A stretch of DNA of 64,000 nt from Prauserella flavalba (GTDB taxonomy: Bacteria > Actinomycetota > Actinomycetes > Mycobacteriales > Pseudonocardiaceae). The notes below the pieces were generated by a model. That model was not told where the DNA came from. It searched no databases and worked only from the letters and a program-made list of their open reading frames with translations. The position numbers and the translations under genes were made by a program. Positions 16,518 to 24,733 of the stretch are shown one piece after another. The DNA lies in NCBI RefSeq assembly GCF_003202235.1, contig NZ_MASU01000002.1:248001-312000 (forward strand), given 5' to 3'. Each line of letters begins with the position of its first letter. Within the stretch, counting starts at the first letter, position 1.

Positions 16518-17062
16518 GCGCCGCCGATGAGCATCAGCAGCGCGTCGCCTGCCGGGGTTGCCGGGGGAGCGCCCGTGGCGAGCCTGCGCAGCTGCAGCCC
16601 CGCGATGAGCGCGACCACGGGCCCGGCGAGGCGCTCCGGGCCGGGCACCCCGAGCGCGCGCAGGATGGTCACGGTGAGTTCGTCGTAGGCGGCGAAGCAG
16701 CGGCCGGCCGCGTCGCGCAGTTCCGGATCGCGCCCGGCCTGCAGGTACAGCTCCAGCGACGCGATCTCGTCGATGCTCATCGGCATCGCCTCGAGCACCC
16801 GCTCGACCGTCGCGGCGGCGTCGGCGAGGCTCAGGTCCTCGGCGCGCTGTGCCTCGGCCAGTCCGGCGAGCCTGCCCGTCTCGTCCTCGACGAAGAGCAG
16901 CAGCGCCTCGCGCAGCAGCTCGGTCTGGCTGGGGAAATGGTAGGTCAGCGACCCGAGAGAGACTCCCGCCTCAGCGACGATCCTGCGGTTGGTCAGCCCC
17001 GCAACGCCCTGCTCGCCGATCACGTGCAGTGCGGCGCGCAGGATCGCCTCCCTCGTGTTCAC
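16508..17062 (-). CDS. TetR-family transcriptional regulator
   Basis: 184 aa. N-terminal HTH (ILRAALHVIGEQGVAGLTNRRIVAEAGVSLG then LTYHF) with a ligand-binding C-terminal domain. GTG 17062 overlaps the amidase stop (GTGA), so it is the second gene of an amidase-tetR operon. A perfect 16-bp palindrome just upstream of the amidase start is the natural candidate operator, which would make the operon self-repressing. Confidence 0.88.
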   Translation of the reverse strand: MNTREAILRAALHVIGEQGVAGLTNRRIVAEAGVSLGSLTYHFPSQTELLREALLLFVEDETGRLAGLAEAQRAEDLSLADAAATVERVLEAMPMSIDEIASLELYLQAGRDPELRDAAGRCFAAYDELTVTILRALGVPGPERLAGPVVALIAGLQLRRLATGAPPATPAGDALLMLIGGAQR

Positions 17063-18432
17063 GGTGTCCGATCGTGCCAGCGCTCGACGCCTTCCAGCTG
17101 CGCGGCCAGCGAGACCAGCACGTCTTCGGAGTCGGCGGGGCCGGCGAGCTGGGCGCCCATCGGCAGGCCGCCGGCGGTGAGACCGGCCGGGACGTTGACC
17201 GAGGGCCAGCCGAGCACGTTCCACGGCCACGCGAACGGGCAGGCGGCGACGATCGCGCGGTCGGTACGCCAGTTCGGCAGGTCCGTGAACACGTCGGCAC
17301 GGGGCGGCGGGGTGGCCGTTGTGGGCGTGAGCAGCACGTCGACCTCGGAGAAGATCCTTCCGATCCGCCTTTGCCACAGTGGTTCGAGCCGCCGTGAGAG
17401 GGCGAGCAGCGGCCGCAGGCGGGACCCCGTGCGCCGGTTGGCGAGCGTGCGCGGGTCGAGCAGCGCGGGATCGGGCACCCGGTCGGCCCAGTCGGCGACG
17501 CCCCCGAGCGAGCGCGGCAGGAAGTCCAGTCCGATCAGCCCGTAGCGCGGTTCGGTCTCGACCACCTCGTGACCGAGGTCGGTGAGCACGCGTGCCAGCC
17601 GGACGACGGCGGCGCGAACGCGTTCGTCGAGTCGCGTGTAGAGCGCCGTGAACGGGGTGTTCAACGCGAGGCCGATGCGCAGCGGGCGGGGTTCTCGCGC
17701 CGCCGCCGTGCGGAACCGGTGCGCCGTGCCGGCGAGGACGTCGAGCAACAGCGCCGCGTCACCCACGGTCCTCGCCAGCGGGCCGTGTCCGGTCAGGCCG
17801 TGGAACAGCTCCGGCTCTGGGGCGGTGGGCACCAGACCGCGGGTGGCCTTGATGCCGACGAGGTTGGTCCAGGCCGCCGGAATGCGGATCGACCCGGCGC
17901 CGTCCGAGCCGACCGCAGCCGCGACGATCCCCGCGGCCACGGCCGAGGCGGAGCCGCCGGAGGAGCCGCCGGGCGTGTGGGCGGTGTTCCACGGGTTGCG
18001 CGTCACGCCGAACGCGGCGCCCTCGGTGAACGGCCACTGGCCGATCTCCGGGGTGTTGGTCTTGCCCACGATCACCGCTCCCGCCCGGCGCAGGCGGGTG
18101 ACGACCTCCGCGTCGGCGTCGCGAACGGGGAACTCGCCGCGGCAGCCGAAGGCCGTGGGCAGGCCTGCGATGTCCGTGTCGTCCTTGATCGCCACGGGCA
18201 CGCCGAGCAGCGGGGCCCGCTCGCCCTCGGCGAGGCGGCGGTCGGCGGACTCGGCCTCCCGGAGCGCCTCGGCCGAGCGGATGTGCCGGAAGGCGTTGAG
18301 CGTCGGCTGTGTCTCGGTGATGCGGTCGAGCGCCGCCGAGGTGAGTGCGACGGCGCTGACGCGGCCTTCGGCCAGCAGTGTGGCCTGTCCGGCGAGGCCC
18401 GCGAATGCGATGTCCTGCTCGATGTGTCGCAT
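17059..18432 (-). CDS. Amidase (amidase signature family)
   Basis: 457 aa. The Ser-cisSer-Lys catalytic set is visible: Lys in VAIKDDTDIAG, Gly/Ser-rich TPGGSSGGSASAVAAG, and nucleophile Ser in GSDGAGSIRIPA. Hydrolyses a carboxamide to acid and ammonia; the substrate cannot be told. It lacks the extra signatures of GatA, and no gatB/gatC lie nearby, so it is a catabolic amidase rather than the tRNA amidotransferase subunit. First gene of the operon with tetR. Confidence 0.9.
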   Translation of the reverse strand: MRHIEQDIAFAGLAGQATLLAEGRVSAVALTSAALDRITETQPTLNAFRHIRSAEALREAESADRRLAEGERAPLLGVPVAIKDDTDIAGLPTAFGCRGEFPVRDADAEVVTRLRRAGAVIVGKTNTPEIGQWPFTEGAAFGVTRNPWNTAHTPGGSSGGSASAVAAGIVAAAVGSDGAGSIRIPAAWTNLVGIKATRGLVPTAPEPELFHGLTGHGPLARTVGDAALLLDVLAGTAHRFRTAAAREPRPLRIGLALNTPFTALYTRLDERVRAAVVRLARVLTDLGHEVVETEPRYGLIGLDFLPRSLGGVADWADRVPDPALLDPRTLANRRTGSRLRPLLALSRRLEPLWQRRIGRIFSEVDVLLTPTTATPPPRADVFTDLPNWRTDRAIVAACPFAWPWNVLGWPSVNVPAGLTAGGLPMGAQLAGPADSEDVLVSLAAQLEGVERWHDRTP

Positions 18433-18446
18433 GGCGGCTCCACGTT

Positions 18447-18462
18447 GTTCGTTCGAACGAAC
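18447..18462. promoter_or_regulatory. Perfect 16-bp palindrome, probable TetR operator
   Basis: GTTCGTTCGAACGAAC, 15 bp upstream of the amidase ATG. A perfect palindrome of this length right at the promoter of an operon encoding a TetR protein is the usual arrangement of a TetR operator. Confidence 0.72.
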
Positions 18463-18469
18463 GAGGATA

Positions 18470-19168
18470 TCACCGACCGTCGGTCTGCCGCAGTCTCGCG
18501 GTGCGGATCGCGGTCACGAGCAGGGCCGCGAGCAGCAGGAAGTCCACGACGAACACGATCCGCTGGGTGAATCCCACCGGCAGCAGGGTCATGATCGTGG
18601 TGATCGCCGGTGTGGCGGGCAGTGCGTCCGCGACGTAGCTGACCCCGAACAGCCCCAGGCTCGCGAGGCTGATCCAGAGCAACCGCACCAGCATCACGTG
18701 GCTGGCGGCGAGTTCGGGCACGTCCTTGAACCGGTCGAGCAGTGAGAAGGCGATCGCGGGCAGGCACAGGAACGCGATGAGGCTCGCGTACTGGTGGATG
18801 CGGCCGCTCACCGGGTCGATGTCGGGCGTGAACGTGGCCGGGAAGAGCGCGGCGCCGACGAGTCCGGTCGCCGTGGCGTAGATGAGCACCGACGTCGTGC
18901 GGGGGAACGTGATGCCGGACGCGAGCAGTGCCCCGCGCACGGCGATCACCCCGACCGCGAACGACAGCAGGCTCGCCTCGAGCATGCCGCCGCCGTGGTC
19001 GCTGAACGCGTAGCGGCTCAGCGGGTCGGCGAGCGGGTCGAACGAGCTGACCAGGTGCAGGATCATCAACGTGAACAGGGCCCAGCCGAGGGACGCCCAG
19101 GCCGCGATTGCCCACACACGAGTGCGAGCTACCGCGTTGGTGGCTGTTTTGGTCCCCAGGTCGGCCAT
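18470..19168 (-). CDS. DUF998 integral membrane protein
   Basis: 232 aa with six predicted membrane segments (starting at about 18, 58, 85, 122, 155 and 195). The second segment is preceded by DPLSRYAFSDHG, the segment characteristic of DUF998 proteins. Function unknown. It ends 8 bp upstream of the amidase promoter palindrome on the same strand, but is probably a separate transcription unit. Confidence 0.82.
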   Translation of the reverse strand: MADLGTKTATNAVARTRVWAIAAWASLGWALFTLMILHLVSSFDPLADPLSRYAFSDHGGGMLEASLLSFAVGVIAVRGALLASGITFPRTTSVLIYATATGLVGAALFPATFTPDIDPVSGRIHQYASLIAFLCLPAIAFSLLDRFKDVPELAASHVMLVRLLWISLASLGLFGVSYVADALPATPAITTIMTLLPVGFTQRIVFVVDFLLLAALLVTAIRTARLRQTDGR

Positions 19169-19227
19169 AACTCCAGCTTGGCCCTACTTGGTCGACTTCG
19201 GATCCGGGGAAGACCCTGAGTCACCCC

Positions 19228-19995
19228 TTAATCGGGGGTGAAGTCGATCACGGCGAACGCCTGGTCGTCGTGGCGTTTCGTCCGAGGCCAGCGCGCGCCG
19301 TCGGGATCGGCCTCCTCGGCCTCGCGCACGGCGTCGAGCACCGCCTTCGCGCCGCGCTCGCGGGCGAGGCGCAGCACGGTGGTCCAGTCGAAGAGGCCGT
19401 AGTCGTCGACGCCCACCGAGACGCCGTCGGTGGCGAGCAGCACGGTGTCGATGTCGGCGCGTGCCCAGCGCGCGCGCAGTGCGTGCTCCGCGGCGGCCGG
19501 GTCGGCTTCGGCGACCCAGAACCCGTTCTCCGCGTTGCGCAGGCGGTTGACGTCGGCGCGGGTGCGCAGGTGCCCGCCGTCGCGCAGGCGCGTCAGGCGC
19601 TGGTCGGCGAGCACCGTGGTACCCGTCCGTCCGAACGCGACGATCGGGCTGTCGGCGAGCACGAGGGCGTCCACGCGCTCGGTGGTCCACCGCAGCATGG
19701 CGACGGTGCTCGACGGCGAGTTCCCCGCCCGCAGTCCGTGTTCGCTCGCGACACCGGCGATCGCGGCGGCGAGCAGGTCGCCGAGGTCGGCGAAGGGATC
19801 GCTCGTGAGTCCGGCGTGGAGGTGCTCGGCGAGCCGGGACGCGTACCAGCCGCCGCTCGGCAGTTCGGCGCGGAACTCCGTGGCGCCGTCGAGCAGCACC
19901 ACCGCGTTGGCGGTGGTCACCACGTGGTCCTCGGTCGGTCTGGGCCTGCCGTCGAGGCCGACGCCGGGCCGCTCGGCGATGTCGATCTCGGGCAC
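19228..19995 (-). CDS. PP2C-like protein phosphatase domain protein
   Basis: About 255 aa. Shows a degenerate PP2C set of metal-binding acidic motifs: RPTEDHVV near the N terminus, VLLDGATEF, LLATDGVSVG and HDDQAFAVIDF at the C terminus. It probably dephosphorylates Ser/Thr residues, though the substrate is unknown. The start is taken at GTG 19995, since the frame upstream runs into the promoter region shared with the divergent HTH gene. Confidence 0.7.
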   Translation of the reverse strand: MPEIDIAERPGVGLDGRPRPTEDHVVTTANAVVLLDGATEFRAELPSGGWYASRLAEHLHAGLTSDPFADLGDLLAAAIAGVASEHGLRAGNSPSSTVAMLRWTTERVDALVLADSPIVAFGRTGTTVLADQRLTRLRDGGHLRTRADVNRLRNAENGFWVAEADPAAAEHALRARWARADIDTVLLATDGVSVGVDDYGLFDWTTVLRLARERGAKAVLDAVREAEEADPDGARWPRTKRHDDQAFAVIDFTPD

Positions 19996-20015
19996 GCGTC
20001 CGACACTAGCCAATC

Positions 20016-20059
20016 GTCAACTAGAGTTGACAACAGCGAGGGTGTCAACCTAGATTGAC
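20016..20059. promoter_or_regulatory. Two operator-like palindromes over the HTH/Clp-N promoter
   Basis: Copy 1 GTCAACTAGAGTTGAC (20016-20031) has perfect 7-bp arms; copy 2 GTCAACCTAGATTGAC (20044-20059) has one mismatch. Centres are 28 bp apart. They cover the -35 (TTGACA, 20027-20032) and the -10 (TAGATT, 20051-20056) of a promoter whose start point would coincide with the ATG at 20063 (leaderless). This is the layout of an autorepressed promoter; the small HTH protein is the obvious candidate. Confidence 0.7.
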
Positions 20060-20062
20060 AGC

Positions 20063-20272
20063 ATGACCGAGGCAACCGATCTGGCCGCGAGGGCGGGCGA
20101 CCGCGATCCCAGGGTCGGCCTGCGCGCCGTGGCCGCACTGCGGAGGCTGCTGGAACAGCTCGAGGCGGTGCAGGTGCGCAGCGCGCGCGTGCACGGCTGG
20201 TCGTGGCAGGACATCGCCGACGAGCTCGGTGTCAGCAGGCAGGCCGTCCACAAGAAGTACGGGAGACGCTGA
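20063..20272 (+). CDS. Small HTH protein preceding a Clp-N domain gene
   Basis: 69 aa. A helical N-terminal half is followed by a clear helix-turn-helix (WSWQDIADELGVSRQAVHKKYG). Small HTH proteins of this type are commonly encoded immediately before Clp N-domain proteins in actinomycetes. The stop overlaps the next start (TGATG). The transcript appears leaderless. Probably binds the two palindromes at its own promoter. Confidence 0.82.
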   Translation: MTEATDLAARAGDRDPRVGLRAVAALRRLLEQLEAVQVRSARVHGWSWQDIADELGVSRQAVHKKYGRR

Positions 20273-20805
20273 TGTTCGAGCGGTTCACGAAAGACGCCCG
20301 CGCCGCGGTCAAGGAGGCTGTGCGCGAGGCGGAAACCCTGCGCTCGCCCGAGGTCGACCCGCTGCACGTGCTCGTGGCGCTCACGCGGTTCCCCGACGCC
20401 GGGGCGGGCCGGCTGCTCGGCACGCTCGGGGTCGCGCTCGACGACCTCGCCGCGCAGGCGCAGCAGGTGCGCCGCCGGGGCGGGCTGAGCGAGTCCGACG
20501 CCGCCGCGCTGGACGGGCTCGGCATCGACCTCGACGCGATCGTGTCGCGGGTGGAGCGCGAGCACGGACCTGGTGCGCTTGCGGGCGGCTGGCGGCGAGC
20601 GGGCGGGCACATCCCGTTCTCCGACAGCGCCAAGCGCGTGCTGGAGCGGACCCTGCGCGAGGTGGTCATGTTGCGGGGCAACGCGATCCGCGGCGAGCAC
20701 ATCCTGCTGGCGCTGGCGGTGGTGCCCGGCCCGGCGGCGGACGTGCTCGCCGGGCAGGGCCTCTCCCCTGATGCGATCAGGAACGCGCTGCGCGCGGCCT
20801 CATGA
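20272..20805 (+). CDS. Clp N-terminal (double repeat) domain protein
   Basis: 177 aa, two Clp-N repeats: MFERFTKDARAAVKEAVREAE and the second FSDSAKRVLERTLREV, each followed by a HxLL/HVLV segment (VDPLHVLVAL, IRGEHILLAL). It has no AAA+ ATPase domain, so it is not ClpC or ClpB itself; such stand-alone N-domains may act as adaptors or decoys for Clp substrates. Coupled to the HTH gene by a one-base overlap. Confidence 0.87.
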   Translation: MFERFTKDARAAVKEAVREAETLRSPEVDPLHVLVALTRFPDAGAGRLLGTLGVALDDLAAQAQQVRRRGGLSESDAAALDGLGIDLDAIVSRVEREHGPGALAGGWRRAGGHIPFSDSAKRVLERTLREVVMLRGNAIRGEHILLALAVVPGPAADVLAGQGLSPDAIRNALRAAS

Positions 20806-21432
20806 CCGCGTGCGCCACACGACGTAGGGCAGGAACAGCTGCGCCAGCGGGCCGATGGCCAGCGCGTAGAGCACCGTGCCGAGGCCGACCGTGCCGCCGA
20901 GCAGGAAGCCGACGCCGAGAACGGTGAGCTCGATCAGGGTGCGGACCAGGCGCACCGAACGGCCCGTTCGCGCCGCGAGGCCGGTCATGAGCCCGTCGCG
21001 CGGCCCTGGGCCGAGTCGCGCGCCGACGTACACCGCCGTCGCGAGTCCGTTGAGGACGATGCCGCTGAGCAGGAACGTGACCTGCCAGCCCAGCGCGTGC
21101 TGGTCGGGCAGTACCAGCCGGGCCAGGTCGACCGTGATGGCGATGACGACCACGTTCGCGACGGTGCCGATGCCGGGCCGCTGCTTCAGTGGGATCCACA
21201 GCAGCAGCACGACCCCCGCCGCCAGCGCGGTGACCGTGCCGAACGTCAGCCCGGTCCGGTTCACCACGCCCTCGTGCAGCACGTCCCACGGGTTCAGGCC
21301 AAGTCCCGCCCTTGTCATCAGCGCCATGCTCGTGCCGTAGAGCGCGAGGCCGAGCAGCAGCTGGCTGAGCCTGCGGGTGGGGCTGGCGGTGACGGGGACG
21401 GGACGGAGGTCGATCTGTTCTAGCTGAGCCAC
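20800..21432 (-). CDS. yczE: YczE-like membrane protein
   Basis: About 210 aa with five membrane segments and the family motifs GLGLNPWDVLHEGV and GPRDGLMTGL. Divergent from a MocR-type regulator, the usual YczE/YczR pairing in actinobacteria. YczE may be a transporter of an unknown small molecule. GTG 21432 (MAQLEQI) is chosen; an upstream TTG at 21453 is possible. The 3' end overlaps the Clp-N gene by 6 bp. Confidence 0.85.
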   Translation of the reverse strand: MAQLEQIDLRPVPVTASPTRRLSQLLLGLALYGTSMALMTRAGLGLNPWDVLHEGVVNRTGLTFGTVTALAAGVVLLLWIPLKQRPGIGTVANVVVIAITVDLARLVLPDQHALGWQVTFLLSGIVLNGLATAVYVGARLGPGPRDGLMTGLAARTGRSVRLVRTLIELTVLGVGFLLGGTVGLGTVLYALAIGPLAQLFLPYVVWRTRS

Positions 21433-21435
21433 AAA

Positions 21436-21476
21436 TCCAATATCTGTGACCAATGGCTGGTATGGCCATAGCCAAT
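21436..21476. promoter_or_regulatory. Candidate YczR operator region
   Basis: The 61-bp divergent space holds a perfect 10-bp palindrome TATGGCCATA (21461-21470), flanked by CCAAT repeats at 21436, 21450 and 21472. MocR regulators bind such repeats. The exact site cannot be fixed by eye. Confidence 0.4.
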
Positions 21477-21493
21477 CCGCAACAATTGGACTG

Positions 21494-22948
21494 ATGAACG
21501 GTCAGTTCCCACTAGGTGGACGCATATCGGGCAGTCGGTTGGCCACGACGCTCGGCGATTGGCGCCAGAGCGGTTCCCGGCGCGGCGCCGCCGACCTGGC
21601 CTCCGCCATCGAGCTGCAGGTGCTCGACGGACGCCTCCCGGTCGGCACGCGGTTGCCCGCGGAGCGGGAGCTGGCCGACGCCCTCGGCGTCAGCCGGACC
21701 CTCGTCGGCGGCGCGCTCGACCGGCTTCGTGAGAGCGGCCTCGTCGCGAGCAGGCAGGGCGCAGGCTCGTGGATCACGTTCCCGCAGGGCGGCCGTGGCC
21801 TGCGGCCCGCTCCCGCCGACCGGCTCGACCTCATCGACCTCACGCACGCGTCGCCGCCCGCCGTGCCCGCGCTCCTGCCCGCACTCGACGCCGTGCGCGG
21901 GGCGTTCGCGGCGGAACTGCTCGACCACGGCTACCACGTGCGTGGCATGCCGGCGCTGCGCGAGCGGATCGCGGACCGCTACACCGCGCGTGGCCTGCCG
22001 ACGAGCCCGGACCAGGTGCTGATCACCAACGGTGCGCAGCACGCGCTCTCGCTGGTCCTGCGCGCGCTCGTCGGCCCCGGCGACCGCGTGCTCGTCGAGC
22101 AGCCCTGCTACCCGAACACGGTGGGGGCCATCCGCGCCGCGCACGCGCTGTCGGTGCCCGTGGCCGTCGACCCGCACGACGGCTGGGACGTGCCCGGCAT
22201 CGACGCCGCGCTACGCCAGGCCGCGCCCCGGCTCGCCTGCCTCACCGTCGACTTCCAGAACCCGACGGGTCACCTGCTCGGCGCGGAGGACCGCGAGCGG
22301 CTCGGGGTCGCACTCGCCAGGGCGAGGACGCCCGCCGTCGTCGACGAGACCATCGCGGAGCTCGACCTGCGCGACGGCGTGGAGCCGGTGCCGCCGCTCG
22401 CCGCGTTCACGCGCGATTGGGCGATCACCGTCGGCTCGGCGGCGAAGTCCTACTGGGGCGGGCTGCGGCTCGGTTGGATCAGGGCGCAGGAGGACCTGAT
22501 CGACCGGCTCGCCGCCGCCCGGTGCACGCTCGACCTCGGCTCGCCGGTGCTGGATCAGCTCGCCCTCGCGGAGCTGCTCGCCGATCCGGAACCCGTGCTG
22601 GCCGCCCGCAGAACCGAGGTCCGAGGGATGCGCGACGCGCTCGTGGCCGCGGTGCGGGAGCACTGTCCGGAATGGACGTGCCGCGTGCCGGACGGTGGAC
22701 TGTCGCTGTGGTGCAGGCTGCCGGAGCCGATGAGCACACGGCTGAGCGTGGCCGCCGCCAACCACGGGGTGCTCGTGGCGGAGGGTTCCCGGTTCGGCGT
22801 GCACGGCGGGCTCGAACGCTGGCTGCGGCTGCCGTTCTCGCTTCCGCCCGAGCGGCTGCGCGAGGCGGTGCGCAGGCTCGGCGTCGCGGCTGCCTCCGTG
22901 CTCTCGGCGGCGCCCGCGATCGAGACCCCGGCCGGTGCGGTGACCTGA
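21494..22948 (+). CDS. yczR: MocR-family (GntR + aminotransferase) regulator, YczR-like
   Basis: 484 aa. N-terminal GntR winged helix (LPAERELADALGVSRTLVGGALDRLRESGLV), then a class I aminotransferase-like domain (about 100-470) with LITNGAQHALSLVL, DFQNPTGH, VVDETIAEL and SAAKSYWGGLRLGW, in which the Lys would carry pyridoxal phosphate. PLP-dependent repressors or activators of this class control divergent genes; here that is yczE. Confidence 0.88.
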   Translation: MNGQFPLGGRISGSRLATTLGDWRQSGSRRGAADLASAIELQVLDGRLPVGTRLPAERELADALGVSRTLVGGALDRLRESGLVASRQGAGSWITFPQGGRGLRPAPADRLDLIDLTHASPPAVPALLPALDAVRGAFAAELLDHGYHVRGMPALRERIADRYTARGLPTSPDQVLITNGAQHALSLVLRALVGPGDRVLVEQPCYPNTVGAIRAAHALSVPVAVDPHDGWDVPGIDAALRQAAPRLACLTVDFQNPTGHLLGAEDRERLGVALARARTPAVVDETIAELDLRDGVEPVPPLAAFTRDWAITVGSAAKSYWGGLRLGWIRAQEDLIDRLAAARCTLDLGSPVLDQLALAELLADPEPVLAARRTEVRGMRDALVAAVREHCPEWTCRVPDGGLSLWCRLPEPMSTRLSVAAANHGVLVAEGSRFGVHGGLERWLRLPFSLPPERLREAVRRLGVAAASVLSAAPAIETPAGAVT

Positions 22949-22986
22949 CCCCGGTGGCAGTGGGGCCAACCGCGGTGGCACCAACC

Positions 22987-23039
22987 GCAGTGAAGGCCAC
23001 CTTCACTGCGTTCAACGCAGGCAAGGTGGCCTTCACTGC
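22987..23039. repeat. Repeat family A copy: 53-bp inverted-repeat element
   Basis: Perfect 17-bp inverted ends (GCAGTGAAGGCCACCTT at 22987-23003; AAGGTGGCCTTCACTGC at 23023-23039) around a core that itself contains GCGTTcAACGC. The same end sequence recurs at 38080-38094, 38172-38186 and inside the NRPS gene at 51138-51166. Located 39 bp after the yczR stop. A short dispersed palindromic (REP/MITE-like) element. Confidence 0.8.
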
Positions 23040-23073
23040 AGTCGGGCAGTGGGGCTGCGGTGTGCGGTGGGGC

Positions 23074-23390
23074 GAAAAAAGAGCCGGTGCGCTGGATGTG
23101 GGGGGTGCCGTCACTCCAGGGATGCGGGACGGTCGATCATCCAGCGCACCGGCTCCAGCCGTGCCCTGTTGGGGCACGGGCGCCGAGGGCCCTGCCCGGC
23201 ATCGCCCCTCGCCATGCCGGGTGGGCCGCTCGGCTCAGGAGCGCATCGGGCGGCTGTTCCTGTTCGGCGCGGTGAACAGGAACGCCCGACGCTGCTCCCG
23301 ATGGGGTCCCGACGTCGCAGGGGCAGAGCGACGCCGGGACCAGGCCCCGTCACGACCGGGCGCGGTCGGTCGAGCGGGAAGACTTGAATG
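23074..23390 (-). ncRNA. Candidate structured RNA upstream of an intrinsic terminator
   Basis: Within the gene-free region 22949-23508, successive perfect or near-perfect hairpins lie in series: 23305-23318 with 23328-23341 (14 bp, one mismatch); 23238-23265 with 23273-23299 (long, interrupted, over 20 pairs); 23195-23202 with 23214-23221 (8 bp); 23159-23166 with 23172-23179 (8 bp). They end on the minus strand in an intrinsic terminator with six U. No open frame here looks like a gene. The 5' end is a guess. Either an independent RNA of about 300 nt or a long structured 3' UTR. It does not show the conserved core of RNase P RNA or tmRNA. Confidence 0.5.
23075..23155 (-). terminator. Strong intrinsic terminator, minus strand
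   Basis: Perfect 18-bp inverted repeat (23081-23098 and 23138-23155; arm GAGCCGGTGCGCTGGATG) followed on the minus strand by TTTTTT (23080-23075). Rho-independent terminators with a U-run are uncommon at this GC content, so a specific transcript must end here. Confidence 0.75.
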
Positions 23391-23508
23391 CACGGAAGTA
23401 CCCCTGGGCAAACGACTGCATCGGAAACGCCGTCATGACCGGTGAACGGCGAGCGCCCAGAAGTTGATCTTGGTTTGGACGCACTGCTCCCGGCTTACCG
23501 GGGCAGGG

Positions 23509-24618
23509 TCAGTCCGGGGTGGTGGTGGGCAGGGCGGCTTCCCTGCCTGCGCCGTCGGCGTCGTGATCGCGGCTGGCTCCGATGAGCCGGAGCTGGGTCA
23601 GGGTGGGCGCCCAGCTCAGGATGCCGTGGACCGAGCGGCCCGCGGTGCTGTTGTCCTGAGGGGCGGCGATGCTGCAGGTGCTGCCCGCGAAGCTGACCGG
23701 GGCCGCGGGCAGCGGGCTCACGGGGCCGCCTCCGCCGGGCGCGCCGCCGCCACCGGCCTCGGCGGCATCGGCGGCATCGGCGGCGTCCGACTCCGGCGAC
23801 CACGGGACCGGCGTGCCCGCCAGGCGCGTGCCGTCGGACTGCACGGCCGGCTGCGGGGTCACGGTCGCTGGCCGGTCCTGCGCGGGCGTGCGCACCGGGG
23901 CGGGCCCGGCCGGCACGGTCGCGGGAACCGGCTCGGTGGGCACCGCGACGCCGCCGTCGCCGCTGCCCGCCTCGGGCGCCGAGGGCAGCTCGAGGTCGAC
24001 CCCGGGCAGCGTGACGCCGAGCTCGGGCAGCGTGGGCACGTCGACGATCGGGGCGACGCCCTCCAGTGTGCCGTTGATGGTGCCGGTGAGGCCGTTGACG
24101 GTGGTGTGCACCGTCTGGGTCACGGTGCCGACCGTGTTGTGCACCGTGGTGGTGACGGTGCCGACGAGGTGGTTGACCGTGCCGAGGAGCCCGCCGACGG
24201 GCGCCTTGGGGGTGTTGGTCTGCTGCTCGGGAACCACCGGCGCGGGCGGCTCGACCTGCGCGGCGAGCGGCGCGGACTGCTGCGTCGGCTCCGGCTCCGG
24301 TGCGGGCGCCGGCGCCTCGACGGGCTCGGGAGCCTGCTCGACCGGCTCGGGAGCGGCCTCCTCCTCCGGGGCGTCCGCGATGGCCGCGTGCTGGACGGCG
24401 GGTTCGGCGGCCTCCTCGGGCAGCACCGGCTCGGCAACGTCGGCCGGTTCCTCCTCCGCGACCGTGCCTGCCACACCGCTTCCGTGGTCACCGGGCTCGT
24501 CGGTGCTCGCCAGCGCGGCGGAGGACAGCAGGGCGGCGAGCAGCCAGCCCCCGGCGGCGACGCCCACGACGATCAGCATCCGAAGCAGGGCAGCCGAGAG
24601 GAGCTCAGGTGCGCGCAC
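23509..24618 (-). CDS. Secreted Pro/Ala/Glu-rich low-complexity protein
   Basis: About 369 aa from GTG 24618. A hydrophobic signal segment (about residues 14-38) is followed by an acidic Pro/Glu/Ala-rich region and a Thr/Val-rich repeat region (VGTVTTTVHNTVGTVTQTVH). The C-terminal part carries two Cys-flanking stretches (STCSIAAPQ). No catalytic domain recognised; likely an extracellular or wall-associated protein of aerial growth. Function unknown. AGGAG lies 10 nt before the chosen start. Confidence 0.62.
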   Translation of the reverse strand: MRAPELLSAALLRMLIVVGVAAGGWLLAALLSSAALASTDEPGDHGSGVAGTVAEEEPADVAEPVLPEEAAEPAVQHAAIADAPEEEAAPEPVEQAPEPVEAPAPAPEPEPTQQSAPLAAQVEPPAPVVPEQQTNTPKAPVGGLLGTVNHLVGTVTTTVHNTVGTVTQTVHTTVNGLTGTINGTLEGVAPIVDVPTLPELGVTLPGVDLELPSAPEAGSGDGGVAVPTEPVPATVPAGPAPVRTPAQDRPATVTPQPAVQSDGTRLAGTPVPWSPESDAADAADAAEAGGGGAPGGGGPVSPLPAAPVSFAGSTCSIAAPQDNSTAGRSVHGILSWAPTLTQLRLIGASRDHDADGAGREAALPTTTPD

Positions 24619-24733
24619 GCCACCCAATCTCCTCACCGGAACCACCGCCGTCTGCCAGTTGATCTTCCTGAACCCGTCTGACCAGGCCGTGCCTAGGCCG
24701 GGACTGCTATTTCTAGCATCGGTGGGGAGTGTT

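Noticed and set aside
17059-18432. Amidase as GatA of the tRNA-dependent amidotransferase
   Set aside because: No gatB or gatC, a TetR partner in the same operon, and a divergent C-terminal half.
23074-23390. RNase P RNA or tmRNA
   Set aside because: The conserved P RNA core (GAGGAAAGTCC) and the tmRNA 3' CCA-type acceptor and resume frame are not found on either strand.
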